This document shows, piece by piece, positions 1-9,225 of a stretch of 64,000 bases of DNA (its first letter is position 1; the number at the start of each line of letters is the position of its first letter). Made by a program: the position numbers and the translations under genes. The notes under the pieces were generated by a model, which worked only from the letters and a program-made list of their open reading frames with translations, was not told where the DNA came from and did no database searches. The stretch spans positions 1,550,001 through 1,614,000 of the forward strand of contig NZ_CP056047.1 in NCBI RefSeq assembly GCF_021559775.1, written 5' to 3'. The DNA is from Gillisella vitis (GTDB lineage: Bacteria; Pseudomonadota; Alphaproteobacteria; Rhizobiales; Rhizobiaceae).

Positions 1-1
1 C

Positions 2-517
2 AAGACCTTGGGCGTCAAGGCGGTCTATTGCCCTCATCTCGTTGCGGACCTGCGTCCAACGGATGCAGCGGGCTGGTTTGCTTTTGGTCAAAGGCTGGAA
101 AAGGCAGGCAAGCCTTTCGTCGATGCCGGGCTGCTGTTCGGCTGGCACAATCATGATTTCGAATTTGCGGTACTTCCCGACGGTTCAACACCGCAGGAGC
201 AGATTTTTGCCGGTGGTCCGAGCCTGACCTGGGAAGCCGATCTCGCCTGGGTGGTGCGTGGCCATGCCGATCCCGTCGCCTGGATCGAGAGCTATGGCAA
301 GCGGATCACCGCCGTGCATGTCAAGGACATCGCGCCCGCAGGTGAAAACAAGGATGAAGACGGCTGGGCTGATGTTGGCCACGGCACGGTCGATTGGAAG
401 GGTCTGGTGGCCGCTCTGGAGCGCTATAACGTCCAATATTACGTGGTCGAGCATGACAATCCGAATGATATCGACAGATTGATCACTCGGTCTATTTCCT
501 CCTTTAATTCATTTTAA
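2..517 (+). CDS. Sugar phosphate isomerase/epimerase (3' part)
   Basis: The reading frame is open at the window edge, so only the last ~171 residues are present and the true start lies upstream. The visible part resembles the C-terminal half of xylose-isomerase-like TIM-barrel proteins (AP endonuclease 2 family): 'GWHNHDFEF' carries metal-ligand-type His/Glu residues, followed by 'EADLAWVVRGHADP' and 'HVKDIAP', and the protein ends with 'YYVVEHDNP'. Such proteins isomerise or epimerise keto-sugars or inositol derivatives. The next gene, 27 bp downstream, is a Gfo/Idh/MocA dehydrogenase, a common partner in rhizobial sugar or polyol catabolism. The family is fairly clear; the substrate cannot be read from the sequence. 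Confidence 0.8.
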   Translation, partial: KTLGVKAVYCPHLVADLRPTDAAGWFAFGQRLEKAGKPFVDAGLLFGWHNHDFEFAVLPDGSTPQEQIFAGGPSLTWEADLAWVVRGHADPVAWIESYGKRITAVHVKDIAPAGENKDEDGWADVGHGTVDWKGLVAALERYNVQYYVVEHDNPNDIDRLITRSISSFNSF

Positions 518-544
518 ATCAGTTACTTGTCAGGATAACCTAAG

Positions 545-1678
545 ATGACACGTGAACTTAATGTCGGCATTATCGGATGCGGCAATATTTCCTCGGCCTA
601 TTTCACTCTTGCACCACTGTTCAAGGGCATCACGGTGGTGGCCTGCGCCGATATCAACATGAATGCAGCGGAGCTGCGCGCCGAGGAATTCGGCGTCAAG
701 GCCCAGACGGTGGACGAGCTGCTGGCCAATCCGGATGTGGATGTGGTGGTCAACCTCACCATTCCGGCGGTGCATTATGCCGTTTCCAAACAGATCCTCG
801 AAGCGGGCAAGCATGTCTATTCGGAAAAGCCGCTGGTGCTCAGCCTGGAAGAGGGGGAAAGCCTGCGGCGGATCGCCAAAGACAAGGGTCTGTCGGTCGG
901 CTGCGCGCCTGACACCTTTCTGGGCGGCGCGCATCAGCTGGCGCGCAAGCATATCGATGAAGGCGGTATTGGCCGCGTTACATCCGGCACCTGCCATGTG
1001 ATGGGCCCCGGCATGGAAATGTGGCACCCGAACCCGGATTTCTTCTTCCTGCCGGGCGGCGGTCCGATCCTCGATCTCGGGCCTTATTACATTGCCAACC
1101 TGATCAACCTGATCGGCCCGGTCAAACGGGTCGGGGCGCTGACCTCGATGGCCAGTGAGACCCGCACCATTACCAGCGAGCCACGCAATGGCGAGGTGAT
1201 CCCGGTCAAGACACCAACCAACATTCACGCCCTGCTGGAATTCGTCAATGGCGCGACCATCACCCTTTCAGCCAGTTGGGATGTCTGGTGCCATCGCCAT
1301 GCCAATATGGAGCTTTATGGTACGGAAGGGTCGTTGTTCGTCCCCGATCCGAATTTCTTCGGTGGCGCGGTGGAAGCCACGGGCCGCAACAAGGAGGTCA
1401 AGCCGCTGGAGGAATGGGACCATCCGTTCGGCATCAACAACCAGGAAAGCGCCCAAGGACCGCGCGCCAACTATCGCACAGCCGGTCTTGCCGACATGGC
1501 CCTGGCGATCATTGAGGGACGCGATGCGCGTTGCTCGCTGGACCGGGTTTTGCATGGGGTGGATGTGATGACAGCCATTCTGAAATCCGGAGAGACAGGC
1601 GAATTCGTCTCGCTCTCCACCACCTGTACCCAACCGGCGGCTCTTGGCGTAGAAGAGGCAAGGGCCTTGCTTCGGTAA
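545..1678 (+). CDS. Gfo/Idh/MocA family oxidoreductase
   Basis: This 377-residue protein has an N-terminal Rossmann fold with the NAD(P)-binding motif 'VGIIGCGNISSAY' at about residues 7-19. The family motif 'YSEKPLVLSLEEG' (about 92-104) holds the conserved Lys that contacts nicotinamide and substrate, and a C-terminal alpha/beta domain follows. The length is usual for the family, which oxidises sugars, inositols or sugar acids. It follows the sugar isomerase by 27 bp and precedes an aldo/keto reductase after a repeat, so a carbohydrate-catabolic operon is likely. Substrate unknown. Confidence 0.88.
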   Translation: MTRELNVGIIGCGNISSAYFTLAPLFKGITVVACADINMNAAELRAEEFGVKAQTVDELLANPDVDVVVNLTIPAVHYAVSKQILEAGKHVYSEKPLVLSLEEGESLRRIAKDKGLSVGCAPDTFLGGAHQLARKHIDEGGIGRVTSGTCHVMGPGMEMWHPNPDFFFLPGGGPILDLGPYYIANLINLIGPVKRVGALTSMASETRTITSEPRNGEVIPVKTPTNIHALLEFVNGATITLSASWDVWCHRHANMELYGTEGSLFVPDPNFFGGAVEATGRNKEVKPLEEWDHPFGINNQESAQGPRANYRTAGLADMALAIIEGRDARCSLDRVLHGVDVMTAILKSGETGEFVSLSTTCTQPAALGVEEARALLR

Positions 1679-1686
1679 GGCGCACG

Positions 1687-1790
1687 AGAGCATTTCCAGC
1701 CAAAGTGTATCGCGGTTTGGCGTTCGGAAATGCGTGAAAACAAAGAGCTAGAGCATCTCCGCGATTCAACGAAACGCGGAAATGCTCTAG
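1687..1790. repeat. Rhizobial-type palindromic intergenic repeat
   Basis: About 100 bp of repeat-like sequence separate the dehydrogenase from the aldo/keto reductase. The right part (1748-1790) is a long hairpin: a 16-bp stem starting 'ctagagcat' and closing 'atgctctag' with one mismatch and an ~11-nt loop. The left part (1687-1740) starts with the same 'gagcatttcc' words. From memory, repeats of this layout recur in rhizobial intergenic regions. In transcripts it would fold and could terminate transcription or protect the mRNA. Confidence 0.7.
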
Positions 1791-1836
1791 ACAAAGGCGG
1801 CGGCGTAATGCCGTCGCCCTTTTCAAGGAGTACATC

Positions 1837-2868
1837 ATGACCTGGCAACCGGCTGAAGACCGCTATGAGCGGATGACCTATAATCGTTGCGGCAAGAGCG
1901 GCCTGAAACTGCCGGCGATCTCGCTTGGTCTCTGGCATAATTTTGGCGATGACACGCCGCACCAGTTGAAGCGGGACATGTGCCGTCGCGCCTTTGATCT
2001 CGGCATTACCCATTTTGACCTTGCCAACAATTACGGTCCTCTGCCGGGTGCTGCGGAACTGGCCTTCGGCGAAATTCTCAAGACGGATTTTCATGGGCTT
2101 CGGGACGAGCTGATCGTCTCGTCAAAGGCTGGCTACACTATGTGGCCCGGTCCTTACGGCGAATGGGGCAGCCGCAAATATCTGATCTCATCCTGCGACC
2201 AGAGCCTGAAGCGCATGGGTTTGGACTATGTGGATATTTTCTATTCGCACCGTTTCGATCCCGATACGCCACTGGAGGAAACCTGTGGCGCGCTGGATCA
2301 TATCGTCCGTTCGGGCCGGGCGCTCTATGTCGGGATTTCCTCCTATAATTCGCAGCGAACCCGCGAAGCGGTCGAGATCATGAAGGGCCTCGGCACGCCG
2401 CTGCTGATCCACCAGCCGAGCTATTCGATGCTCAATCGCTGGGTGGAGGATGACAAGCTGCTCGATACGCTTGAGGATGTCGGCATGGGCTCCATCGTGT
2501 TTTCGCCATTGGCGCAGGGCATGCTGACCACCAAATATCTCCAGGGCATTCCCGAGGACAGCCGCGCAGCCCAGAACCACTTCCTGAAGCGCGAGTTCAT
2601 CCGTCCTGAGATCATCGACAACATCCGCAAGCTGAACGCGATTGCCGAAAAGCGCGGCCAAACGCTGGCGCAGATGGCGATTTCCTGGGTGCTGCGCGGT
2701 GGTCGCGTCACGTCTGCCTTGATCGGCGCCAGCCGCGTGTCGCAGATCGAGGATTGCGTCAAGGCGCTGGACACGCCTGATTTTACCGAGGCGGAACTGG
2801 CCGAGATCAATGTCTATGCCAAGGAGGCCTATATCAATCTTTGGGCGAAATCCGCCGAACGCGATTAA
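1837..2868 (+). CDS. Aldo/keto reductase, YghZ (AKR14)-like
   Basis: The 343-residue protein has the AKR TIM-barrel signature: 'GITHFDLANNYGP' (active-site Asp and Tyr, about residues 56-68), 'SSKAGYTMWPGPYG' (catalytic Lys), 'YVDIFYSHR' (His) and a C-terminal cofactor loop 'ALIGASRVSQIEDCV'. The long 'WPGPYGEWGSRKYL' segment is typical of the YghZ/GPR subgroup, which reduces L-glyceraldehyde 3-phosphate and methylglyoxal-type carbonyls. The start has a good ribosome site ('aaggag'). It lies among sugar genes, so reduction of a sugar-derived aldehyde is a fair inference. Confidence 0.87.
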   Translation: MTWQPAEDRYERMTYNRCGKSGLKLPAISLGLWHNFGDDTPHQLKRDMCRRAFDLGITHFDLANNYGPLPGAAELAFGEILKTDFHGLRDELIVSSKAGYTMWPGPYGEWGSRKYLISSCDQSLKRMGLDYVDIFYSHRFDPDTPLEETCGALDHIVRSGRALYVGISSYNSQRTREAVEIMKGLGTPLLIHQPSYSMLNRWVEDDKLLDTLEDVGMGSIVFSPLAQGMLTTKYLQGIPEDSRAAQNHFLKREFIRPEIIDNIRKLNAIAEKRGQTLAQMAISWVLRGGRVTSALIGASRVSQIEDCVKALDTPDFTEAELAEINVYAKEAYINLWAKSAERD

Positions 2869-2944
2869 GTAAGGCATTTCAATCAGTTTTCTCGCCTTTC
2901 TAGGCGAAGATACGGTTTACAAGCAAGCGTCGATCTCGGCATTT

Positions 2945-3050
2945 CGTCATCCTCGGGCTTGTCCCGAGGATCTACCACCGACTCCATGTCATTGACGTGG
3001 ATTGATACATTCAACGGTGGCAGATGCTCGGCACAAGGCCGAGCATGACG
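2945..3050. repeat. RIME-like paired palindromic repeat
   Basis: Two short hairpins point at each other. The first is 'cctcggg' / 'cccgagg' (2951-2969, 5-nt loop), flanked by 'cgtcat'. The second is 'gctcggc' / 'gccgagc' (3026-3044, loop 'acaag'), flanked by 'atgacg'. Each arm reads 'gtcat-hairpin-gatct', so the two units are inverted copies about 55 bp apart, the arrangement of rhizobial RIME elements. It sits just before the GH43 gene and is probably non-coding. Confidence 0.72.
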
Positions 3051-3127
3051 TCGAGATTGGAGCGCTTTGTCAGCAGTCAGTCTCTTCGCCTTTCAAGGCG
3101 AGGAGGGTTTCTCGTGGAGGAGGAAGC

Positions 3128-4753
3128 ATGATCATCAACCCAATCCTGCCGGGCTTCAACCCGGACCCGTCCATCTGCCGGGTGGGGGAGGATTATTATA
3201 TCGCCACCTCAACCTTCGAATGGTATCCGGGCGTCCAGATCCACCATTCCCGTGATCTGGTGAACTGGAAGTTGATCCGCCGCCCGCTGGAGCGCCAAAG
3301 CCAGCTGGACATGCGCGGCAATCCCGATAGCTGCGGCATCTGGGCGCCGTGTCTGTCCTATGCCGATGGGCTGTTCTGGCTGGTTTATACCGATGTGAAG
3401 CGCCTTGACGGCAGCTTCAAGGATGCCCCCAATTACATCGTGACCTCGCCAAGTATTGAGGGCGAATGGTCCGATCCGTTCTATGTCAATGCTTCCGGCT
3501 TTGACCCCTCGCTGTTTCACGATGACGATGGCCGCAAATGGTTCGTCAACATGCAATGGAACCATCGAGCTGAGGCTTTCAATACCATTGGCCCGCATCC
3601 GGCCTTTGACGGCATCCTGTTGCAGGAATGGGACCCGGTGACGAAAATGCTGACGGGACCGGTACGCAATATCTATCCCGGAACCGAGCTTGGACTGGTC
3701 GAAGGACCGCATCTGTTCAAGCGCAATGGCTGGTACTACCTAACCGTTGCCGAAGGTGGCACAGGCTATGACCATGCGGTCACCATGGCGCGGTCGCGTA
3801 ACATCGAAGGCCCTTATGAGACCCATCCCGACCGACATTTGATTACCTCCAAAGACGATTCCAAGGCAGAATTGCAAAAGGCTGGCCACGGGCAATATGT
3901 GGAAACGCCCGACGGACAGGCCTATCACACCCATTTATGCGGACGTCCGCTGGCGCCCTATCGTCGTTGCACGCTGGGGCGTGAAACATCCTTGCAAAAA
4001 TGCGTCTGGAAAGATGATTGGCTCTATCTGGAGCAGGGCGGTCAGGTGCCTGCGGTCTATGTGAAGCCGCCTTTACCGGCAGAGCGTTTGGAAAAGCCGG
4101 CGATCACCGAGTACCGTTTTGATCCTTCCGGCCTGCCGATGGATTTTCAATGGTTGCGGACGCCAGAGCCGGAGCGGATTTTCAGCCTCTCGGCAAGACC
4201 CGGATTTCTGCGGCTCTATGGACGGCAAAGCATTGGCAGTTGGTTCGAGCAAGCGCTTGTCGCCCGTCGTCAGCAACACCATAGCTTCCGGGCGCAGACC
4301 CGTATCACTTTTGCGCCGCAAACCTATCAGCAGGCGGCGGGCCTGACCCATTACTATAACCGCTACAAGTTTTACGCCCTGACTGTGACCTGGCACGAGA
4401 CTTTGGGCCGGGCTCTGACCATCCTGTCCTGCCCCGGCGATTACCCAGGCGGCAAGCTGATCTTTCCCATCGATTCCGGATTGTCCCTGCCGGATGGCGA
4501 CATTGATCTGGCGATGGAGGTCACGGATAACGACCTGCAATTCTTCTGGCGTCCCGCGGGCGCAAGCGTGGATGGCTCCGGCGAGGCATGGCAATCGGTT
4601 GGCCCGATCCTCGATGCGGGCGTCATTTCCGATGAGGGCGGGCGCGGCTTTGACGCCTCCTTCACCGGCGCCTTTACCGGCATGTTCGCTTTCGACCTGA
4701 CGGGGCAGGCGAGACCGGCCGATTTCTCCGGTTTCCTCTACGAGGCGCGCTGA
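3128..4753 (+). CDS. xynB: Glycoside hydrolase family 43 beta-xylosidase
   Basis: The 541-residue protein is a GH43 five-bladed propeller followed by a beta-sandwich (XynB C-terminal type). Asp13 in 'GFNPDPSIC' is the expected catalytic base, Asp126 in 'GFDPSLFHDDDG' the pKa modulator and Glu192 in 'LVEGPHLFK' the general acid. The start was set at 3128 because 'ggaggaggaagc' stands right in front of it and the protein then begins 'MIINPILPGFNPDP', as the family does; the open frame runs further upstream. No signal peptide is visible, so it acts in the cytoplasm on imported xylo-oligosaccharides. Its end overlaps the convergent glycosyltransferase gene by 16 bp. Confidence 0.92.
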   Translation: MIINPILPGFNPDPSICRVGEDYYIATSTFEWYPGVQIHHSRDLVNWKLIRRPLERQSQLDMRGNPDSCGIWAPCLSYADGLFWLVYTDVKRLDGSFKDAPNYIVTSPSIEGEWSDPFYVNASGFDPSLFHDDDGRKWFVNMQWNHRAEAFNTIGPHPAFDGILLQEWDPVTKMLTGPVRNIYPGTELGLVEGPHLFKRNGWYYLTVAEGGTGYDHAVTMARSRNIEGPYETHPDRHLITSKDDSKAELQKAGHGQYVETPDGQAYHTHLCGRPLAPYRRCTLGRETSLQKCVWKDDWLYLEQGGQVPAVYVKPPLPAERLEKPAITEYRFDPSGLPMDFQWLRTPEPERIFSLSARPGFLRLYGRQSIGSWFEQALVARRQQHHSFRAQTRITFAPQTYQQAAGLTHYYNRYKFYALTVTWHETLGRALTILSCPGDYPGGKLIFPIDSGLSLPDGDIDLAMEVTDNDLQFFWRPAGASVDGSGEAWQSVGPILDAGVISDEGGRGFDASFTGAFTGMFAFDLTGQARPADFSGFLYEAR

Positions 4754-6612
4754 AAACTGGCACCATCACGGGGCAGGGCTACGACATCGAAATGATCCGG
4801 TGCAAGGCCCGCCTTGGCGCGGTCTGCCATGGTGACATAAGCACCCTCCAGATGGTGGCAAAACCGCGTCGCATCGAACAAAGGCGCTATGAACCGTTGT
4901 TCGGCGATATGCGCCTTCAATCGGGCAATCCTGGCGGGATCATTGATCAATGCTGTGGCAAGCTCGACGAAATCGTCTTCGTCTCGCGCCACAAGCTCAT
5001 CGATACCGATGGCTTTCAACAGGCTTTCCGAGACGCGAGACGCGAAATTCGTACCCCGCTTGGTTATGACAGGCAGGCCCGCCCACAGCATATCCGAGGT
5101 GGTCGTGTGGCCGTTATAGGGAAAACTATCGATGGCAAAATCGGCAGCCTGGGCGCGGGCGATATGGTTTTCATACAACATTTTCGGGGCAAACAGCAGT
5201 TGCGACTGCTTGACACCAAGCGATTTGAAGAAGGCGGCGGTGGATTGGCGCGCGCTATGGCCATCGACCATCATCCAGAGCAGAGCCTTTGGATTGGCCT
5301 TGAGGATGCGCGCCCAAAGCCGCAAGGTTTCCGGCGTGTTTTTCGACTGGCTATTGAAGGCACCGATCACCACTCTGTCCGCAGGCAGGCCGAGCGCCAT
5401 GCGAGATGAAGTGGGCGGGAAGGGGCGATGAAACGGATCGTTCGGCTGGTAGCTCTCCGGCAGTCGGCAGAATTTCTCGTGATAATGGGGCTTGGCACTA
5501 TCAGGTAGCACGACATGATCGCCAATAACGTAATCGCAATCGACATCGCAACAACTGCCGGGAAAGCCCAGCCACGCGACATGAACCGGTGCAAGAGGGC
5601 GGTTCATCAGCCCGGAGCGGCTATCGCGTGTATGGCCTTTCAGATCGACCATGATGTCGATCTTCATGGCCCGGATTGTCGCTTCGGCCTCATCGTCAGT
5701 CTGGTCGGCAATCGAGGTGATCGCCCCCCATTGCTGACGACCGCCCTTATCGATATCGACGAGGTGGCGAGGCGTGTGGCAAAACAGAAAGATCTCGAAA
5801 CGGCTGGTGTCATGGCTGGTCAATACGCTGCGCAGCAAACGCATCGTGGCGTGATTGTCCCAGAAATCGCCGGAAAGATAGCCAATTCTCAGCTTTTCGC
5901 CCCAGACATGCGGCAGACTGCGCCGTGTTGTCTGTGAGGCCGCCGTCATCGCCTGTGTCATCGTATAGTAACGGGCAAATCTGTTCAGGCGTTCATCCGC
6001 CAGCCACATCAGATTGGCATGGGGCGATTCCATGGCGAGAAAATCCACCTTGCCAGCCGCGATATCCCGGTGCAGCAGTGCCTCCTCGGCTGTCAGGATG
6101 TCGTAATTGCATTGCATCCGGGCAATCTGCACCAGCGCCATGCGCACTTTCGGCAGGTCCGGACGCAACTGCCGCAGCCTTGTATAAATCGGCAGGCAGA
6201 GTGGATGGTGGATGTCATTGCCGATCGACAGGGCGGCAAGCACCAGATCATCGATATCATTGCTTGCCCCCAGCGTGGCGATCAGGGCGTCTTTTGCCGC
6301 GCTGGACAGAGGAACAGTTCCAGATTTCAGCACCACATAGGCAGCGTCCAAGGTCGCGGGGCCAATTGCGAGGCTGTTCAAGGCAAGAGCAACGGCCTTT
6401 TCCTGCTGCATGGCCGCTAGATAGAGACGCGCCGCATGGCCGAGAAACCCCGCCTGGGCGGAGGGATCAAACGATGCGGCACTCTCTGCGAGATCAACGA
6501 AGGCTTGTGCGGCATCAGTGATTTTGCCTGCCGATTCCAGAGTTTTGGCCGCAAGAATACGGAGGTCGAAATCCGAGGCTTGCGAACCCATCTCATCCAC
6601 CAGAACCGTCAT
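4738..6612 (-). CDS. SPINDLY-type O-linked glycosyltransferase (copy 1)
   Basis: This 624-residue protein has an Ala-rich helical N-terminal half (about 1-230, degenerate TPR-like) and a C-terminal half of the SPINDLY / COG3914 type related to GT41 O-GlcNAc transferases. Landmarks are 'LRIGYLSGDFWDNHATM', 'DIMVDLKGHTRDSRSG', 'APVHVAWLGFPGSC', 'HYHEKFCRLPESYQPND', 'IGAFNSQSK' and 'YNGHTTTSDMLWAGLPV'. The family transfers sugars to Ser/Thr of proteins; in some alphaproteobacteria relatives act on flagellins, and the substrate here is unknown. Its ATG overlaps the stop region of the upstream paralogue by 4 bp, so the two are probably co-translated. Confidence 0.85.
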   Translation of the reverse strand: MTVLVDEMGSQASDFDLRILAAKTLESAGKITDAAQAFVDLAESAASFDPSAQAGFLGHAARLYLAAMQQEKAVALALNSLAIGPATLDAAYVVLKSGTVPLSSAAKDALIATLGASNDIDDLVLAALSIGNDIHHPLCLPIYTRLRQLRPDLPKVRMALVQIARMQCNYDILTAEEALLHRDIAAGKVDFLAMESPHANLMWLADERLNRFARYYTMTQAMTAASQTTRRSLPHVWGEKLRIGYLSGDFWDNHATMRLLRSVLTSHDTSRFEIFLFCHTPRHLVDIDKGGRQQWGAITSIADQTDDEAEATIRAMKIDIMVDLKGHTRDSRSGLMNRPLAPVHVAWLGFPGSCCDVDCDYVIGDHVVLPDSAKPHYHEKFCRLPESYQPNDPFHRPFPPTSSRMALGLPADRVVIGAFNSQSKNTPETLRLWARILKANPKALLWMMVDGHSARQSTAAFFKSLGVKQSQLLFAPKMLYENHIARAQAADFAIDSFPYNGHTTTSDMLWAGLPVITKRGTNFASRVSESLLKAIGIDELVARDEDDFVELATALINDPARIARLKAHIAEQRFIAPLFDATRFCHHLEGAYVTMADRAKAGLAPDHFDVVALPRDGASFQRAS

Positions 6613-8453
6613 GGCATGTGGCTTTCTTTTGTATGGGGAACATCGAAATGGTCTGGTGACAATCCCGCTTTGGCACGCTCCGCCATCATTTCATAGGCGG
6701 TTTCAAGGTGGCGGCAAAAGCGCTTTGCATCAAACAACGGCGTCTTGAAGCGTTGATCGACCAAATGTTGTTTCAGGGCGCGCAGCTTTTCCGGATCGTT
6801 GATGAGCGCGGTTGCCAATGCCACGAAATCCTGTTCGTTGCTTGCCACCAGTTGCGGCAGGCCGATAGCGTTCAGCAGGCTTTCCGACACGCGGGACGCA
6901 AAATTACGGCCTTGCATGGTTAGCACTGGCAACCCGGCCCAAAGCATATCAGATGTCGTCGTGTGACCATTGCAGGGGAAAGTATCGATGGCGAAATCAG
7001 CCGCCTGCGCCCGGGCCAGATGCGCCGCATAGGCCATTTTCGGCGCAAACAACAATTGCGATTGTTTGACGCCCAGCGTCTTGAAATGGGCGGCGGTTGC
7101 CTGGCGCGCACCATTACCGTCCACCATCAGCCAGAGCAGCGCTTTGTGATTGGCCTTGAGCACCTCGGCCCAAAGCCGCATGGTGAGCAGCGAGTTCTTG
7201 CGCTGGCTGTTGAACGCGCCAATCACCACGCGGTCAGCCGGCAGGCCAAGCGCCATGCGGCTGGCGGCATCGGCCAGCGGACGGTAGATGGGGTCGTTCG
7301 GCTGGTAGCATTCCGGCAGACGGCAGAATTTCTCATGGTAATGGGGCTTTGAACTGTCGGGCAGCACAAACCGGTCGCCAATCGCATAATCGCAATCGAT
7401 CTCGATACAGGTGCCGGGAAAGCCCAGCCATTGGACATGCACCGGCGCCAGCGGCCTGTTCATCAGGGCAGAGCGACTGCCGCGCGTATGGCCCTTTAGG
7501 TCAACGAGAATATCAATGTTGTGCGCCCGAACCCTGGCCGCCGCCTGATCATCGCTCATATCGGTGATCGAAACGATCCGGCCCCATTGCTGACGCCCGC
7601 CATTGTCATAGGCCAGAAACTGGTCCGGCGTGTAGCAAAACAGCGTGACATCAAAGCGCGAGGCATCATGGGCCGTCAGCACCGAGCGCAGCAGCCGCAT
7701 GGTGGCGTGATCGTCCCAGTAATCGCAGCTCAGATAGCCAATACGGATCTTTTCGCCCCAGCTTTGTGGCTGGCTATGCCGCAAGGCCTGCATGGCCGGA
7801 GTGACGGGCGGGAAGCCGCTGATCATCGAGGCCAGACGGTTCAGCCGCTCATCGTCTTCCCACATCAGGCTGGCATGTGGCGGCTCCTGGGTAAGGCATG
7901 CGATCTCGCCGCGTGCCAATTTTTCCCGCAGCAGCGGCTCTTCTTCCAACAGAACCGGATAATGGCATTGTTCACGCGCCACCCGCAGCAACAGCATCAG
8001 CACGTTATCGTCTTGCGGTCTCAGGCGACGCAGTTTCTGCAACACGGTTAGCGTCAGCGGATTGCGGCTGTCTGCCGAAAGGATTTCACCGGCCTTTTGC
8101 CAATGCTCCGGCCTCTCGCTGGCGACCAAGGTGGAGAGCAACGCATTCATGCGCTCCGGCGGGTAGGTCGCCTCCGTATCCAGCGCCAGAAATGCGGCAT
8201 GGGCGCGCAACCGCGATCCCTCCAGCTCCGGCATCCGGCTTGCCGCAAATTCAAAGGCTTCGACGGCACCCTCGACAGAACCCAGTTTCAGCAGGATTTC
8301 CCCAAGCAGGCCAGGCGCATCCGGGCCAGGATGGCCGGCAACCAGGCCTGAGACCGCTTCCAATGCCGCCTGATACTGGCCACTGTCATAAAGGCGTTTC
8401 GCCTCCTGGAGGGGGTGGGCAATATTCAACACGGTATTCTGGTCTCCCTGCAT
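6609..8453 (-). CDS. SPINDLY-type O-linked glycosyltransferase (copy 2)
   Basis: This is a close tandem paralogue of the downstream copy: the catalytic halves match along their length ('IRIGYLSCDYWDDHATM', 'DLKGHTRGSRSALMNRPLAP', 'FPCNGHTTTSDMLWAGLPV'), while the N-terminal helical regions ('LYDSGQYQAALEAVSGL', TPR-like) have diverged. The frame is open from a GTG at 8513, but that adds 20 residues that do not look conserved and overlap a repeat fragment. I prefer the ATG at 8453, which gives 614 residues; neither has a strong ribosome site. It is first of a two-gene operon. The catalytic core is intact in both, so this looks like duplication with possible specialisation rather than decay. 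Confidence 0.84.
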   Translation of the reverse strand: MQGDQNTVLNIAHPLQEAKRLYDSGQYQAALEAVSGLVAGHPGPDAPGLLGEILLKLGSVEGAVEAFEFAASRMPELEGSRLRAHAAFLALDTEATYPPERMNALLSTLVASERPEHWQKAGEILSADSRNPLTLTVLQKLRRLRPQDDNVLMLLLRVAREQCHYPVLLEEEPLLREKLARGEIACLTQEPPHASLMWEDDERLNRLASMISGFPPVTPAMQALRHSQPQSWGEKIRIGYLSCDYWDDHATMRLLRSVLTAHDASRFDVTLFCYTPDQFLAYDNGGRQQWGRIVSITDMSDDQAAARVRAHNIDILVDLKGHTRGSRSALMNRPLAPVHVQWLGFPGTCIEIDCDYAIGDRFVLPDSSKPHYHEKFCRLPECYQPNDPIYRPLADAASRMALGLPADRVVIGAFNSQRKNSLLTMRLWAEVLKANHKALLWLMVDGNGARQATAAHFKTLGVKQSQLLFAPKMAYAAHLARAQAADFAIDTFPCNGHTTTSDMLWAGLPVLTMQGRNFASRVSESLLNAIGLPQLVASNEQDFVALATALINDPEKLRALKQHLVDQRFKTPLFDAKRFCRHLETAYEMMAERAKAGLSPDHFDVPHTKESHMP

Positions 8454-8575
8454 GGCCGAAAACCGATTCGAGAGTCCATCAGGTTCAGAGTAAACCCGCC
8501 AGGCTCCAGACACTCACGTTTCCGTTTATCTTCCTGGGAAAACCGTAGGAAGTCTGGCTTGCCTGAGCCTAAACC

Positions 8576-9223
8576 TCAAGCGGTTCGCGTTGCCGCCTTG
8601 GCCAGCGCCGCCTTTTTGCGCTTCGCCGCCATCAGCCTTGGACGCACCAGCCGGTAACCAAGCAACAGGATGACAATGCCGGTATAGATCGCTGGCTCCA
8701 GCGTGAAGGACTTGCGCGACAGGACGAAATGCAAAAGCCCTGCGGCCAGAATGATATAGCTCGCCTTATGCAGCGTGTTCCAGCGGCTGCCAAGCTTGCG
8801 GATCGACCAGCGATTGGAGGTCAGCGCCAGCGGAATAAGCAGGATGAGACCCAGCATGCCGAGCATGATATAGGGCCGTTTCAGGATATCCCCGAGAATG
8901 GACGAGAGAATCAACCCTCTATCCAAGGTCAGATAGACGGCAAAATGGGCCAGAACATAGTAGAACACCAGAAGCCCCAGCGCCCGGCGATAGGCGATGA
9001 AATTGTATTTTGCCAGATCGCGCAGCGGCGTTATCGCCAGCCCCAGACAGAGGAACCGCAAGGCCCAGAGCCCGAGACGATGCTCGAATTCACGCACCGG
9101 ATCGGCGCCGAGATCGCCGAAAACGCCAAGATAGAAAGCGTAGAGGCCAGGCATGAGGCCAAAGGCATAAAGCGCCCAGATGGAGAGCGATTTTTGCCGT
9201 GCGGAAAGACTGAATGAGGCCAT
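8576..9223 (-). CDS. msrQ: MsrQ, haem-binding membrane subunit of the MsrPQ methionine sulfoxide reductase
   Basis: The 215-residue integral membrane protein has about six hydrophobic helices and the YedZ/MsrQ pattern: 'FEHRLGLWALRFLCLGLAITPL' (helix with a haem-ligand-type His), 'RRALGLLVFYYVLAHFAVYL' and 'RWNTLHKASYIILAAGLLHF'. It passes electrons from the membrane to periplasmic MsrP. It begins 2 bp after the msrP stop, so they form an operon. The C-terminus is basic ('AAKRKKAALAKAA'). Confidence 0.92.
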   Translation of the reverse strand: MASFSLSARQKSLSIWALYAFGLMPGLYAFYLGVFGDLGADPVREFEHRLGLWALRFLCLGLAITPLRDLAKYNFIAYRRALGLLVFYYVLAHFAVYLTLDRGLILSSILGDILKRPYIMLGMLGLILLIPLALTSNRWSIRKLGSRWNTLHKASYIILAAGLLHFVLSRKSFTLEPAIYTGIVILLLGYRLVRPRLMAAKRKKAALAKAATRTA

Positions 9224-9225
9224 GA

